DNA of 64,000 nucleotides. Origin: JAHCIE01 sp034431435 (lineage in GTDB: Bacteria; Chloroflexota; Anaerolineae; Epilineales; JAHCIE01). The stretch lies in NCBI GenBank assembly GCA_034431435.1, contig DAOUDG010000081.1:1-64000 (forward strand), written 5' to 3'. This document shows, piece after piece, positions 34,479 to 43,808 of the stretch. The notes beneath the pieces were generated by a model. The model did not search any database and was not told where the DNA came from. It worked only from the letters and a program-made list of their open reading frames with translations. The first letter of the stretch is position 1. Every line of letters begins with the position of its first letter. The translations under genes were made by a program, and so were the position numbers.

Positions 34479-34516
34479 AAAGGCCCTGAGGTCGCACAGG
34501 CTTCAGGGCCTTTCTT
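34479..34516 (+). terminator. Intrinsic terminator of the nuclease gene
   Basis: AAAGGCCCTGA (34479-34489) pairs perfectly with TCAGGGCCTTT (34503-34513), followed by a short pyrimidine tail. It lies 16 bp after the stop codon, and the A-rich 5' arm makes it usable on both strands. Confidence 0.88.
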
Positions 34517-34564
34517 CATGTGTGATCGCTACATTGGCATCGTCACTGACGTCTTCGCCTCGCT

Positions 34565-34593
34565 TTTACTTATCGCGGCAGGTGTGATACAGT
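34565..34593 (+). promoter_or_regulatory. Promoter of the CPA2 antiporter gene
   Basis: TTTACT (34565-34570), 17 bases, TACAGT (34588-34593), 23 bp before the ATG with GTGGAGG at 34604-34610 as ribosome site. Confidence 0.55.
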
Positions 34594-34615
34594 ACACTGC
34601 GAGGTGGAGGCTCGA

Positions 34616-36379
34616 ATGCACAGTCTGGATCTGCTCATCACCATCGGCGGCGCGCTGGTAGCCGCCTTCGCCGGCGGGCTAATTGCACGCCGCCTGGGGA
34701 TGCCGACGATTGTCGGCTATCTGCTGGCGGGGATGGTCATCGGCCCGTTTACGCCTGGCTTCGTCGGCAATGTCGAGGTTATGGGCCAACTGGCTGAACT
34801 GGGCGTCATCTTCCTGATGTTCGGCGTCGGGCTGCATTTCTCGTTGCGCGACCTGTGGGCCGTGCGGGCGGTGGCGATTCCTGGCGCGCTGGTGCAGATT
34901 GTTATTGCGACGGCGCTGGGGTTCGCCCTGACGCAGATGTGGGGCTGGTCCACCGCGGCGGGCCTGGTGCTCGGCTTCGCCGTGGCCATCGCCAGCACGG
35001 TCGTGTTGCTGCGCAGCCTGGCCGATAGAGGCCTCCTGAACACGGTCCACGGCCAGGTGGCGGTGGGCTGGCTCGTCCTGGAAGACCTGGCGACTATCTT
35101 TATCCTGGTGCTTTTGCCTGCGCTGTTCGGTAGCGGTCAGAGCGCGTCGTGGCAGAGTGCGGTATTGGCGCTGGTCAAGGCCTTCGCCTTCATCGCCCTG
35201 ATGCTATTGGTCGGCGCGCGGTTCCTGCCCTGGCTGCTGACTCGTATCGCCTTCACCCGCTCGCGAGAGTTGTTCATCCTGGCTGTCGTCACTGTTGCGG
35301 TGGGTGTCGCGCTGGGGTCGGCCGAGTTGTTCGGGCTGTCGCTCGCCCTGGGCGCGTTTCTGGCGGGCGCGGTGCTGGCCGAGGCCGCCATCAGTCATCA
35401 GATCGGCGCGGAGGTGATCCCGTTCCGTGACGTGTTCACCGTCATCTTCTTCGTGTCGGTGGGCATGCTGGTCAACCCGGCCTATCTGGTTGCCAATATT
35501 GGTCCCGTGCTGGCGTTGACCGCGCTGATCATGATCGGCAAGCCCCTCTTTACCCTGCTCATGGGCTTCGTGCTGCCCGCCTCGGCCATGACGATGCTTG
35601 TCACGGCCGCCGGTCGAGGGCAGATCGGCGAGTTCTCGTTCATCGTCGGCCAGACGGGCGTATCGCTGGGCATCTTGACGCCAGACCAATACTCGTTGAT
35701 TCTGGCGGGCGCGCTGGTGTCCATCGTGCTGAATCCGCTGCTGTTCCGGGTGTTGCCGCTGACCGAACGGACCCTGCGCCGCTTCCCGACCCTGTGGGCG
35801 CGCCTGGACCGCCACGGGACGCCGCCCGACCTTGCCACACCCAGGCTCACGAATCACGTCGTCGTGGTTGGGGCGGGACGGGTAGGCAAGCATATCGTAG
35901 ACGTGCTGGACCGTCTCAATGTCCCACGGCTGGTGGTGGAGATTGATGCGCAGCGTGCCGTCGCGTTTGACCAGCAAGGCATACCGAGCCTCATTGGAGA
36001 CGCAGCCAACTCGGAAGTGCTGACTCACGCTGGCCTCGCTGATGCGCGCGCGCTGGTTGTCACGCTGCCGGAGGAGGCCGCCACCGAGGTGGTAGTCGTG
36101 GCAGCCCGCGAGCTGGCCCCTGACCTGCCTATCATCGCTCGCGCCGGGACTCGGTCGGGAGTGCAGCGACTGTATCGGTCAGGGGCACAGGAGGTGGTTC
36201 AGCCGGAGCTGGAAGGGGGACTGGAGATCATGCGGCTGACGCTGCTGACGCTTGGCTTCCCGCCCGAGCAGGTCCAGCCCTACACGGACGCTGTCCGCCA
36301 CGACCACTATGAGATGAGTATCACCACGCGCGACGAGATTCATGCGTTGGCGACGATGGCGCGCCCCGCGACGGAATAG
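34616..36379 (+). CDS. CPA2-family monovalent cation:proton antiporter with TrkA-N domain
   Basis: Membrane transporter of 587 residues, KefB/KefC-like, exchanging K+ or Na+ for protons. About twelve hydrophobic segments span residues 5-390, including GYLLAGMVIGPFTPG and the conserved region FAVAIASTVVLLRSLADRG. A cytoplasmic Rossmann RCK domain follows near 415 (HVVVVGAGRVGKHIVDVL), which likely binds NAD(H) and gates the pore. The ATG at 34616 follows GTGGAGG; a GTG four codons upstream overlaps that ribosome site. With Kdp in the same window, potassium uptake and efflux are both represented, but they are not in one operon. Confidence 0.9.
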   Translation: MHSLDLLITIGGALVAAFAGGLIARRLGMPTIVGYLLAGMVIGPFTPGFVGNVEVMGQLAELGVIFLMFGVGLHFSLRDLWAVRAVAIPGALVQIVIATALGFALTQMWGWSTAAGLVLGFAVAIASTVVLLRSLADRGLLNTVHGQVAVGWLVLEDLATIFILVLLPALFGSGQSASWQSAVLALVKAFAFIALMLLVGARFLPWLLTRIAFTRSRELFILAVVTVAVGVALGSAELFGLSLALGAFLAGAVLAEAAISHQIGAEVIPFRDVFTVIFFVSVGMLVNPAYLVANIGPVLALTALIMIGKPLFTLLMGFVLPASAMTMLVTAAGRGQIGEFSFIVGQTGVSLGILTPDQYSLILAGALVSIVLNPLLFRVLPLTERTLRRFPTLWARLDRHGTPPDLATPRLTNHVVVVGAGRVGKHIVDVLDRLNVPRLVVEIDAQRAVAFDQQGIPSLIGDAANSEVLTHAGLADARALVVTLPEEAATEVVVVAARELAPDLPIIARAGTRSGVQRLYRSGAQEVVQPELEGGLEIMRLTLLTLGFPPEQVQPYTDAVRHDHYEMSITTRDEIHALATMARPATE

Positions 36380-36389
36380 GGTGGCTGGC

Positions 36390-37205
36390 TTACACCGTCA
36401 GTATGGGGCGCAGGTAGGGCTGAAGGCCGGCGGCAGCGTTCCATTGACCGGGGTAGCCGAGGGAGACTTCCTCGAAGCGCACGCCGTCCTCGACATGCTG
36501 GTGGCGGATGTGGAGGTGGCCGTAGACGACGACGGATATCGGGAAGCGGGTGTGCCAGTCGTCGGTGCGGCGTGTGCCGCACCAGACCGAGAAGCGGGGG
36601 ACACGCCGCAGCCGGGCGTGTCCCTGGCGCAGGGGGAAGTGGTTGATAAGCACCAGCGGCAGGTCGCCATCGACGGCGGCCAGCCGCTTTTCCGTGTAGC
36701 GGCAGCGCAGGCCGCACCACACGGAGCGCGACGGGTACGGCTCGTGGTGCAGCAGGTCCTCGTCCCTGGACACAATGCCCGACTCTGATGCCCAGGCGAC
36801 GGCTTCCGCCACGGGCACGTGGTCGGGGCGGTAGCTGTAGTCGTAGAGGGTGAACACGGGGGCCAGCCGGTAGCGCGGATTGGTCGGCGGCCAGGCGGCG
36901 TAGGGGTCTTCGGGTGTCAGGACGCCGTAGTCGCGGCAGATGTCCACCAGGCGGCGATACTTGGCCTCGCCGCGTAGCGGGTTGCGGTCCTGGGGCAGCG
37001 TCCACAGGTCGTGATTGCCGGGCGTCCACACCAGGCGCTGGAAGCGGGGCGTCAGGGTCGCCAGGGCGAAGTGGAGATGCGCTTCGGTCTCGCCCACGTC
37101 GCCCGCCACGATGAGCCAGTCGTCGGGGTGGGCGGGGAGGGCGGTCAACGCCTCGCGGTTCGCGCGACGCGATAGGTGCAGGTCACTGATGGCGTATAGG
37201 CGCAT
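36390..37205 (-). CDS. Calcineurin-like metallophosphoesterase
   Basis: Two-metal phosphoesterase, 271 residues. Motifs are AISDLHLS (Asp8, His10 in the N-terminal metal site), LIVAGDVGE, WTPGNHDLW and, near the C-terminus, LINHFPLRQGH and VYGHLHIRHQH. The substrate is unknown. It lies six bases downstream of the second VWA gene and is probably the last cistron of the HtrA-MoxR-DUF58-VWA run. Confidence 0.9.
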   Translation of the reverse strand: MRLYAISDLHLSRRANREALTALPAHPDDWLIVAGDVGETEAHLHFALATLTPRFQRLVWTPGNHDLWTLPQDRNPLRGEAKYRRLVDICRDYGVLTPEDPYAAWPPTNPRYRLAPVFTLYDYSYRPDHVPVAEAVAWASESGIVSRDEDLLHHEPYPSRSVWCGLRCRYTEKRLAAVDGDLPLVLINHFPLRQGHARLRRVPRFSVWCGTRRTDDWHTRFPISVVVYGHLHIRHQHVEDGVRFEEVSLGYPGQWNAAAGLQPYLRPILTV

Positions 37206-37211
37206 GGGCCG

Positions 37212-38297
37212 TCAGGGTAGGGGGCGCCAGAGCAGGGATAGGAGGACGGCCAACGTTGCCAGAAGTGCGCCCAGGATAACGAAGACGAAACTGATCTCGG
37301 TGATTTCGTACCTGGCGATCAGGGAGGTCGGCAGGCTGTGGAACACCTCAACCAATTCGTCCGCGCTCTGCGCCGCGTAGTATTCGCCGTCCGTCAGCGC
37401 AGCGACGCGCTTGAGGGTGGCTTCGTCGATGCCGCGCCGGAAGCCCCCTCCCCCGCCGCCTGGTACACGCCCACCGCTCGGCGGCGGGCTGCTGCCCGTG
37501 CCGCCTGGCGATGGCTCGCTGCCCGTCAGTCGCTGGTCGCAATTGGGGAACTCGGAGCCGGCCTCGGTCCCGAACCCGATGGTGTAGACGCGGATGCCGC
37601 GATCGGCGGCCTGCTGCGCTGCCGATACCGGGGTGGGGCCAGTGTTGCTGGCGCCATCGGTGAGCAGGACGATGATATGCGGCACATACGCCCCTTTGGG
37701 CACGGGCGTGGGCGTTGGGCCAGACGAGGCGCTGGTCACGCTGGGGGCTACGTCGTCGTCTACCTCGGCGATGGCATCGATCGCCTTCAGGATGCCGCTA
37801 CCGATTGCGGTGCGGCTGCCCGTGACGAGGCTCTCGACCGCGTCTTGCAGCAATTCCGGATCGTTGGTTGGCGATTGAATCAACTCCGCATAGCTGGCGA
37901 AGGCCACGATGCCCATTTGTCGGGCGGGCGTTTCGCGTTCGATGAAGCTGAGGGCCGCGTCCTTGGCGGCAGCCAGGCGATTGGGTGGAACGTCAGTCGA
38001 GCACATGCTGCGCGACACGTCCAGGGAGAGCATGATAGTGGTGCGATTGGCGGGTACGCTCACGATGGCAACAGGGCGCGACAGGGCCAGGACCAGGCCC
38101 GCCACAGCGGCTACGAACAGGGCGAAAGGAACGTGTCGCCGCCAGTTGGAGCGGGGCGGCTGCGCCTCGCGTACCAGGGACAGGCTCGAGTAGCGAATCG
38201 CCGCCGGGCGGCGCCGGCGTAGCGCCCAGATGTAGCCCGCGATGAGCAGCGGGACGAGACCGAGCAAGAGCAGAAACCCCGGCCAGAGTACGCTCAC
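37212..38297 (-). CDS. VWA-domain membrane protein, BatA-like (second copy)
   Basis: A 361-residue protein with two N-terminal membrane helices (LLLLGLVPLLIAGYIWAL and FALFVAAVAGLVLAL), a von Willebrand A domain whose metal site reads DVSRSM (about 91-96), and a C-terminal membrane helix (SFVFVILGALLATLAVLLSLL). A Gly-rich insert (PGGGGGGFRRG) lies near 280. BatA-type proteins act with MoxR AAA ATPases in envelope stress or metal-chaperone functions. It follows the first VWA gene by 38 bp. Confidence 0.88.
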   Translation of the reverse strand: MSVLWPGFLLLLGLVPLLIAGYIWALRRRRPAAIRYSSLSLVREAQPPRSNWRRHVPFALFVAAVAGLVLALSRPVAIVSVPANRTTIMLSLDVSRSMCSTDVPPNRLAAAKDAALSFIERETPARQMGIVAFASYAELIQSPTNDPELLQDAVESLVTGSRTAIGSGILKAIDAIAEVDDDVAPSVTSASSGPTPTPVPKGAYVPHIIVLLTDGASNTGPTPVSAAQQAADRGIRVYTIGFGTEAGSEFPNCDQRLTGSEPSPGGTGSSPPPSGGRVPGGGGGGFRRGIDEATLKRVAALTDGEYYAAQSADELVEVFHSLPTSLIARYEITEISFVFVILGALLATLAVLLSLLWRPLP

Positions 38298-38335
38298 CGG
38301 TTACCTCCCCTCCCACAGACAGCCGTTGACCGACC

Positions 38336-39346
38336 TCATGGCAGCCGGCTGAACCACAGCAGCGACAACAGTCCGCCCAGGAGCAGTGTCATCAGACTCA
38401 GGCCCGCGAAGATGGACGTAATCTCGGTCAGCTGGGGCCTTATGATCAGGTGCGCTCCGACATTCTCGTAGACGGTGCGTAGCTCTTGCTCGTTCTGCGC
38501 GTTGAAGTACGCGCCGTGGGTTACATCGGCGATCTGACGTAGCGCGGCCTCGTCGAGCTGGGTGTGCACCGTAAATCCCTCGACCTTCAGCGTGGTGCCG
38601 GTAGGACTGCCGAGGCCGATGGGATAGATGCGCACGCCGCGCTCGGCGGCCGCCTGGGCCGCAACCAGTGGATCGGGCGGTACGTTGCTTTCGCCGTCGG
38701 TGAGGAGGACAATGACCGCCGGGACGTAGGTTCCCTCGGGGACGGGCGTCGCCGTAGGACTGGGCATCGCCGTGGCGTTGGTATAGTAGCGCGGCGGCTC
38801 ACGGCGCTGCATGGCTTCGATGGCGCCGAGGGCGGCGTTGATGCCATTGCCGACCGATGTGCCACGGGCCGGGGCCAGGCGGTCGACAGCGGCCAGCACC
38901 GCCGCCTGGTCGTTGGTTGGCGGCTGCACCGAGAAGCCGCTGTCGCTAAAGCTGACGACGCCTACCAGGACGGTTGGTGGCTGACGCTGAATGAACTCGC
39001 GGGCGGCAGCCTTGGCCGCTTCCATGCGTGTTGGCTGCATGTCGTCGGCGCCCATACTGCCCGAGGTGTCGAAGGTGAGAATGACCGTGCCCTCGACCCT
39101 GGGCAGACTGACGACGGCCTGGGGCCGCGCCAGGGCGAAGGCAAGGACGGCCAGGCCAAGCAAGAACAGGGCAGGTGGCGCGAGACGCTTCCATGCTGCG
39201 TTCTGCGCGCCGCTTTCCTGCGCCAACCCCAGGCTGCCGTAGCGCGCCGCCAGCCACTGCCGCCGCCGCAGGGTGCGCCGATACAGCGCCACCAGGAGCG
39301 GTAGCAGCAGCAGGGATAGCAGCATCGCGGGCCAGATGAACGACAT
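38336..39346 (-). CDS. VWA-domain membrane protein, BatA-like (first copy)
   Basis: A 336-residue paralogue of the next gene, with the same layout: N-terminal hydrophobic pair (MLLSLLLLPLLVALY and LFLLGLAVLAFALA), a VWA metal site DTSGSM, the motif VLLTDGESN and a C-terminal helix (FAGLSLMTLLLGGLLSLLWF). The ATG at 39346 lies 16 bp after the DUF58 gene stop, with AGGGA upstream. A longer in-frame start would overlap DUF58. The duplicates probably form a hetero-oligomer. Confidence 0.88.
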   Translation of the reverse strand: MSFIWPAMLLSLLLLPLLVALYRRTLRRRQWLAARYGSLGLAQESGAQNAAWKRLAPPALFLLGLAVLAFALARPQAVVSLPRVEGTVILTFDTSGSMGADDMQPTRMEAAKAAAREFIQRQPPTVLVGVVSFSDSGFSVQPPTNDQAAVLAAVDRLAPARGTSVGNGINAALGAIEAMQRREPPRYYTNATAMPSPTATPVPEGTYVPAVIVLLTDGESNVPPDPLVAAQAAAERGVRIYPIGLGSPTGTTLKVEGFTVHTQLDEAALRQIADVTHGAYFNAQNEQELRTVYENVGAHLIIRPQLTEITSIFAGLSLMTLLLGGLLSLLWFSRLP

Positions 39347-40236
39347 AGGCGTCAATCCCTGCTCAACGTTGGCGGCGCTCGCGGCGCTCCGCAAAGCGAA
39401 TGATGGCCCGGACCAGGTCTTCCTCGGTCGAGATGGCGAAGGCGTCGACGCCCGCGCGCTTGAAGCCCGCCGTCAGGGTCGCCTCGCGGCGCTGAGCGGC
39501 TTCCCGGAAGCGCTGGCGGAACTTCTTGTCGTGGGTATCAACATAGAGTTGTTCGCCGGTCTCGGCATCCTGCATGATGATAGGCCCCACGTCGGGCAGG
39601 TCCATCTCACGCGGATCCCACAGGCGAACGGCGAGAACCTCGTGGCGCTGGTTCAGCAGGCTGAGGGGGCGTTCCCAGCCGGGCGCGCTGATGAAGTCGG
39701 AGACGATGAAGATCAGCGAGCGGCGGCGAATAGTTTGTAGCCCGGCCTGCAACAAGGGCGTCAGGTCGGTGAAGGGGGCGTCGGTCAGTCGCGGCTGCTT
39801 GAGCAGGTCGTTGACCAGGCGCAGCACCTGGATGCGCCCCCCACGCGCCGGGATGGTGCGGTCGACGCGGCCGCGACTGGTATAGAACATTGCGCCGACG
39901 CGGTTGCCGTGGCGAGTCAGGAGCCGGGCCAGGGTTGTTACCAGGTCCACCAGCGTGTTACGTTTCTGAGTTTGCAGCGTGCCGAAGTCGACCGATGGGC
40001 TGAGGTCGAGCAGGAACCAGGCGGTGATGTCGCGGTCCTCGACGTACTGGCGGACGTAGGGCGTGTCCATGCGCGCCGTGACGTTCCAGTCGATGTAGCG
40101 CACATCGTCTTCGGGCTGGTACTCGCGCAGATCGGCGAAGTCGACGCCGTAGCCGTAGAACAGGCTGCGGTAGTCGCCCTGGAGCAAACCGTCCAGGCGG
40201 CGAATGACCTGCCAGTCGAGGCGCTGCAGGATGCGC

Positions 40237-41247
<1,011 letters not shown>

Positions 41248-41258
41248 TAGATGTCTCC

Positions 41259-42107
41259 CTAGTATGGCGGTAACCCAGCGGCCCCGCCGGCCACGTTTAT
41301 GGGCACGGCGAAGCCGATGCCGACGAAGAAGTTCTTATCCGTTGGGTTGACCAGCCCGGCCACGATGCCGACGACCTGGCCGTTGCGGTTGAGGAGCGGG
41401 CCGCCGGAATTGCCGGGGTTCACCGCCGCGTCGACCTGGATCAACCCCTCCAGCCGTTCCTCACGGTCGGGGGGCTTGAAGGAGCGCTCGAAGCCGGAGA
41501 TGACGCCGCTGCTCATGGAGCCATACAAGCCGAGGGGGTTGCCCACCACGTAGGCCTCGTCGCCAATGTGCATGGCCCTGGGGTTGCCCAGCACGGCGGG
41601 GATGACGGGGTCGGGGAGCTGGCTGGCCTGGAGCACGGCGATATCGTTCTTCGGATCACTGGCGGCTATCTCAGCGTCGGCCTCGGTGCCATCGGCGAAG
41701 GTGAGCTTGATAGTATTGGCGGCGGCGACGACGTGGAGGCTGGTCAGGATGTCGCCCTGGTCGCTGATGATGACGCCGCTGCCCACACCATGCTTTGGCT
41801 TGCCATCATCGCCCGGCGGCTCCTCGACCTGAATGAGCACGAAGGAGGGGCGAATAGCCTGGTAGACCAGCGCTGAGCGAGCCGGGGGGGGCGTGGCCGA
41901 CGCCATCGCCTGCACCACGAGGTCGTTGACCTGGCGGGTTGTCAGAGGTTGGGGCTTGGGGGTGAGCGCGTTATACAACACAAGGGCCAGCAACGTTGCC
42001 AGCATCCCGGCGAGGAAAGGGGCCGCGCTACGGGCGCGGACGCGAAAGCGGTGGAGGCGTCGCCGCCAGAGATCAGATCGCGAGGCAGAGAGTTCGCTCA
42101 TGCTCAT
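41259..42107 (-). CDS. HtrA/S1C-type membrane-anchored serine protease without PDZ domain
   Basis: A 282-residue trypsin-like protease with an N-terminal membrane anchor (FLAGMLATLLALVLY, 31-45) and a short linker. The triad is His125 (TSLHVVA), Asp155 (DPKNDIAVL) and Ser234 (NPGNSGGPL). The chain ends about ten residues after GFAVPINVA, so the usual PDZ domain is absent. Start at 42107 is chosen after the promoter at 42192-42220, with only a weak ribosome site; Met at 42101 is an alternative. It leads the MoxR-DUF58-VWA operon. Confidence 0.88.
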   Translation of the reverse strand: MSMSELSASRSDLWRRRLHRFRVRARSAAPFLAGMLATLLALVLYNALTPKPQPLTTRQVNDLVVQAMASATPPPARSALVYQAIRPSFVLIQVEEPPGDDGKPKHGVGSGVIISDQGDILTSLHVVAAANTIKLTFADGTEADAEIAASDPKNDIAVLQASQLPDPVIPAVLGNPRAMHIGDEAYVVGNPLGLYGSMSSGVISGFERSFKPPDREERLEGLIQVDAAVNPGNSGGPLLNRNGQVVGIVAGLVNPTDKNFFVGIGFAVPINVAGGAAGLPPY

Positions 42108-42191
42108 CTCAGGCCAGTGGATTAGGGGCAGGGCGGCCAAGCCTATCCGCCAGGGCAAGGGCTGACACAACTGTCTCGATGCAGTGGAGAA

Positions 42192-42220
42192 ACTATAGGC
42201 AAATTGGCGGCGGACAGCAA
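42192..42220 (-). promoter_or_regulatory. Promoter of the HtrA-MoxR operon
   Basis: Minus-strand TTGCTG (42220-42215), 17 bases, TATAGT (42197-42192), about 85 bp before the start codon. Confidence 0.7.
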
Positions 42221-42225
42221 ACGAA

Positions 42226-42298
42226 GCGCCCCTCAAACGATGAGGGGCGTTCGATGGGGCAGGTACGAGAATCTGCCCCTACGTAGCGGGTAGCTACG
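42226..42298. repeat. Three consecutive palindromes, at least one terminator-like
   Basis: Perfect hairpins: CGCCCCTCA/TGAGGGGCG (42227-42235 and 42241-42249), GGGGCAG/CTGCCCC (42256-42262 and 42273-42279), and CGTAGC/GCTACG (42282-42287 and 42293-42298). They lie between the FAD oxidase stop and the HtrA promoter. The first, read on the minus strand, is followed by CTTCGTTTG and may end the FAD oxidase transcript. The middle element resembles short palindromes dispersed in some genomes. Confidence 0.6.
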
Positions 42299-42307
42299 AA
42301 ACCTGGC

Positions 42308-43720
42308 CTAGCGGGCCGGGACGATGTTCTGGTTGACGTGGAAGAAGTTGGTGGGGTCGTACCTGGCCTTGATCTGGGCCAGGCGACGATAGTTGTCGCG
42401 ATAGGCCGCTCGAACGCGCTCGTCGCCCTCTGCCATGATCATGTTGACGTAGCCGCCACCGGCTGAGTAGGGCTGTAGCGCCAGCGCGTAGTCCTTCGCC
42501 CATTCGATCATGCGCTCGTTGTTAGCCGGGTCGGGGTCAACCGCGACCATCACCTGGGCAAAGTTCGCGTCGCGATAGGCCCATGGTGTATCCGCATGGC
42601 CCACGCGACCGGCCGCGCCATTGATGGGGTAGATGTGCATGGTCGAGTGCATGGTGGGCAACTGTGCGCCATACTTGAGGTGGAGTGCGATGGCCTCGGG
42701 GTTGTAGCGCTCGAAGAAGTCCGCGCGCCAGTACCACTGCAAGCCAGCCGGATACAGGCCATCGAACATGCTCTGCAAGGCCGGGAAGGGAATCGGGCCG
42801 ACGAAGTCGATGGCGGGCGGCAGCGCCTCGCGGAAGGCTTTCAGGGCTTCGGGGCCGTTCTCCAGGGGGCCGGTGTAGCACCATGTCACTGCGCACATCT
42901 TCTTCATGTGATACACTTCGGGGAATGGGGCGACCGGCGGTACGGTGAGCACGGCGAACCAGCCGTTGATATCGTCGGGCGCGTTCAAGATGAACTCCTG
43001 CCAGTATCTGAGCACGGTCGGCGCCTGATCGATAGGCCACAGCATCGGGCCGCCGTAGACGGTAGCGACCGGGTTGCCCCGGAAGAGGAATGAGGTCACG
43101 ACGCCGAAGTTGCCGCCGCCGCCGCGCACCGCCCAGAACAGGTCGGGGTTCTCGTCGGCGCTGGCCGTCACCAGCCGGCCATCCGCCAGTACGATGTCCA
43201 CGGCCAGTAGATTGTCGATGGTCAGCCCATAGCGGCGGGTGAGGTAGCCGATGCCCCCGCCGAGGGTCAGCCCGCCGACGCCGGTGCTGGCAATGAAGCC
43301 GCACGGCACGGCCAGGCCGAAGGCGTGGGTGGCGTGGTCCACATCGCCCCACAGACAGCCGCCCTCGACGCGGACCGTGTTGGCCGCTGAATCGACGCGA
43401 ATACCATGCATGGGGGACAGGTCGATGACGAGGCCGTTGTCGACGGAGCCGAGGCCGGGGCCATTGTGGCCGCCGCTCCGAATCGCCACGGGCAGATGAT
43501 GCTCGCGGGCGAAGTTGACGGCGCTGATGACATCCGCGGCGTCGACGCACTGGGCGATGAGGGCCGGGTACTTGTCGATCATGGCGTTGTAGAGGCGGCG
43601 CGCGGTGTCGTAGTTGGGGTCGCCGGGCGTTACCAGATGGCCGCGAAGTTGGGCGCGGAGAGTCTCGACGGCCGCGCCATCGAGCATAACCGAACTCGGA
43701 GCATACCCTGTCGCTGACAT
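42308..43720 (-). CDS. FAD-linked oxidase with BBE domain
   Basis: Berberine-bridge/gluco-oligosaccharide-oxidase-type flavoprotein, 470 residues. The FAD-binding domain has RSGGHNGPGLG with His85 and VPCGFIASTGVGG with Cys140, which by family analogy can both bind FAD covalently. GGGIGYLTRRYGLTIDNL and WAVRGGGGNFGVVTSF are further signatures. The C-terminal BBE segment is RRLAQIKARYDPTNFFHVNQNI. No signal peptide is visible, so it may be cytoplasmic. Substrate unknown. GAGGAAG lies just upstream of the ATG. Confidence 0.92.
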   Translation of the reverse strand: MSATGYAPSSVMLDGAAVETLRAQLRGHLVTPGDPNYDTARRLYNAMIDKYPALIAQCVDAADVISAVNFAREHHLPVAIRSGGHNGPGLGSVDNGLVIDLSPMHGIRVDSAANTVRVEGGCLWGDVDHATHAFGLAVPCGFIASTGVGGLTLGGGIGYLTRRYGLTIDNLLAVDIVLADGRLVTASADENPDLFWAVRGGGGNFGVVTSFLFRGNPVATVYGGPMLWPIDQAPTVLRYWQEFILNAPDDINGWFAVLTVPPVAPFPEVYHMKKMCAVTWCYTGPLENGPEALKAFREALPPAIDFVGPIPFPALQSMFDGLYPAGLQWYWRADFFERYNPEAIALHLKYGAQLPTMHSTMHIYPINGAAGRVGHADTPWAYRDANFAQVMVAVDPDPANNERMIEWAKDYALALQPYSAGGGYVNMIMAEGDERVRAAYRDNYRRLAQIKARYDPTNFFHVNQNIVPAR

Positions 43721-43738
43721 GACTTCCTCCTGTGAAAC

Positions 43739-43762
43739 TGATCGAGTGGTAGTACTCTATCA
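43739..43762. promoter_or_regulatory. Candidate operator upstream of the FAD oxidase gene
   Basis: TGATCGAGT (43739-43747), six bases, ACTCTATCA (43754-43762): an inverted repeat matching at eight of nine positions. It begins 19 bp upstream of the start codon, where a TetR- or MarR-type repressor could act. Confidence 0.4.
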
Positions 43763-43808
43763 CAGGTGGTGTTAGTCAGACGTTAGGCGGGGTGTCAGGC
43801 AACGACGA

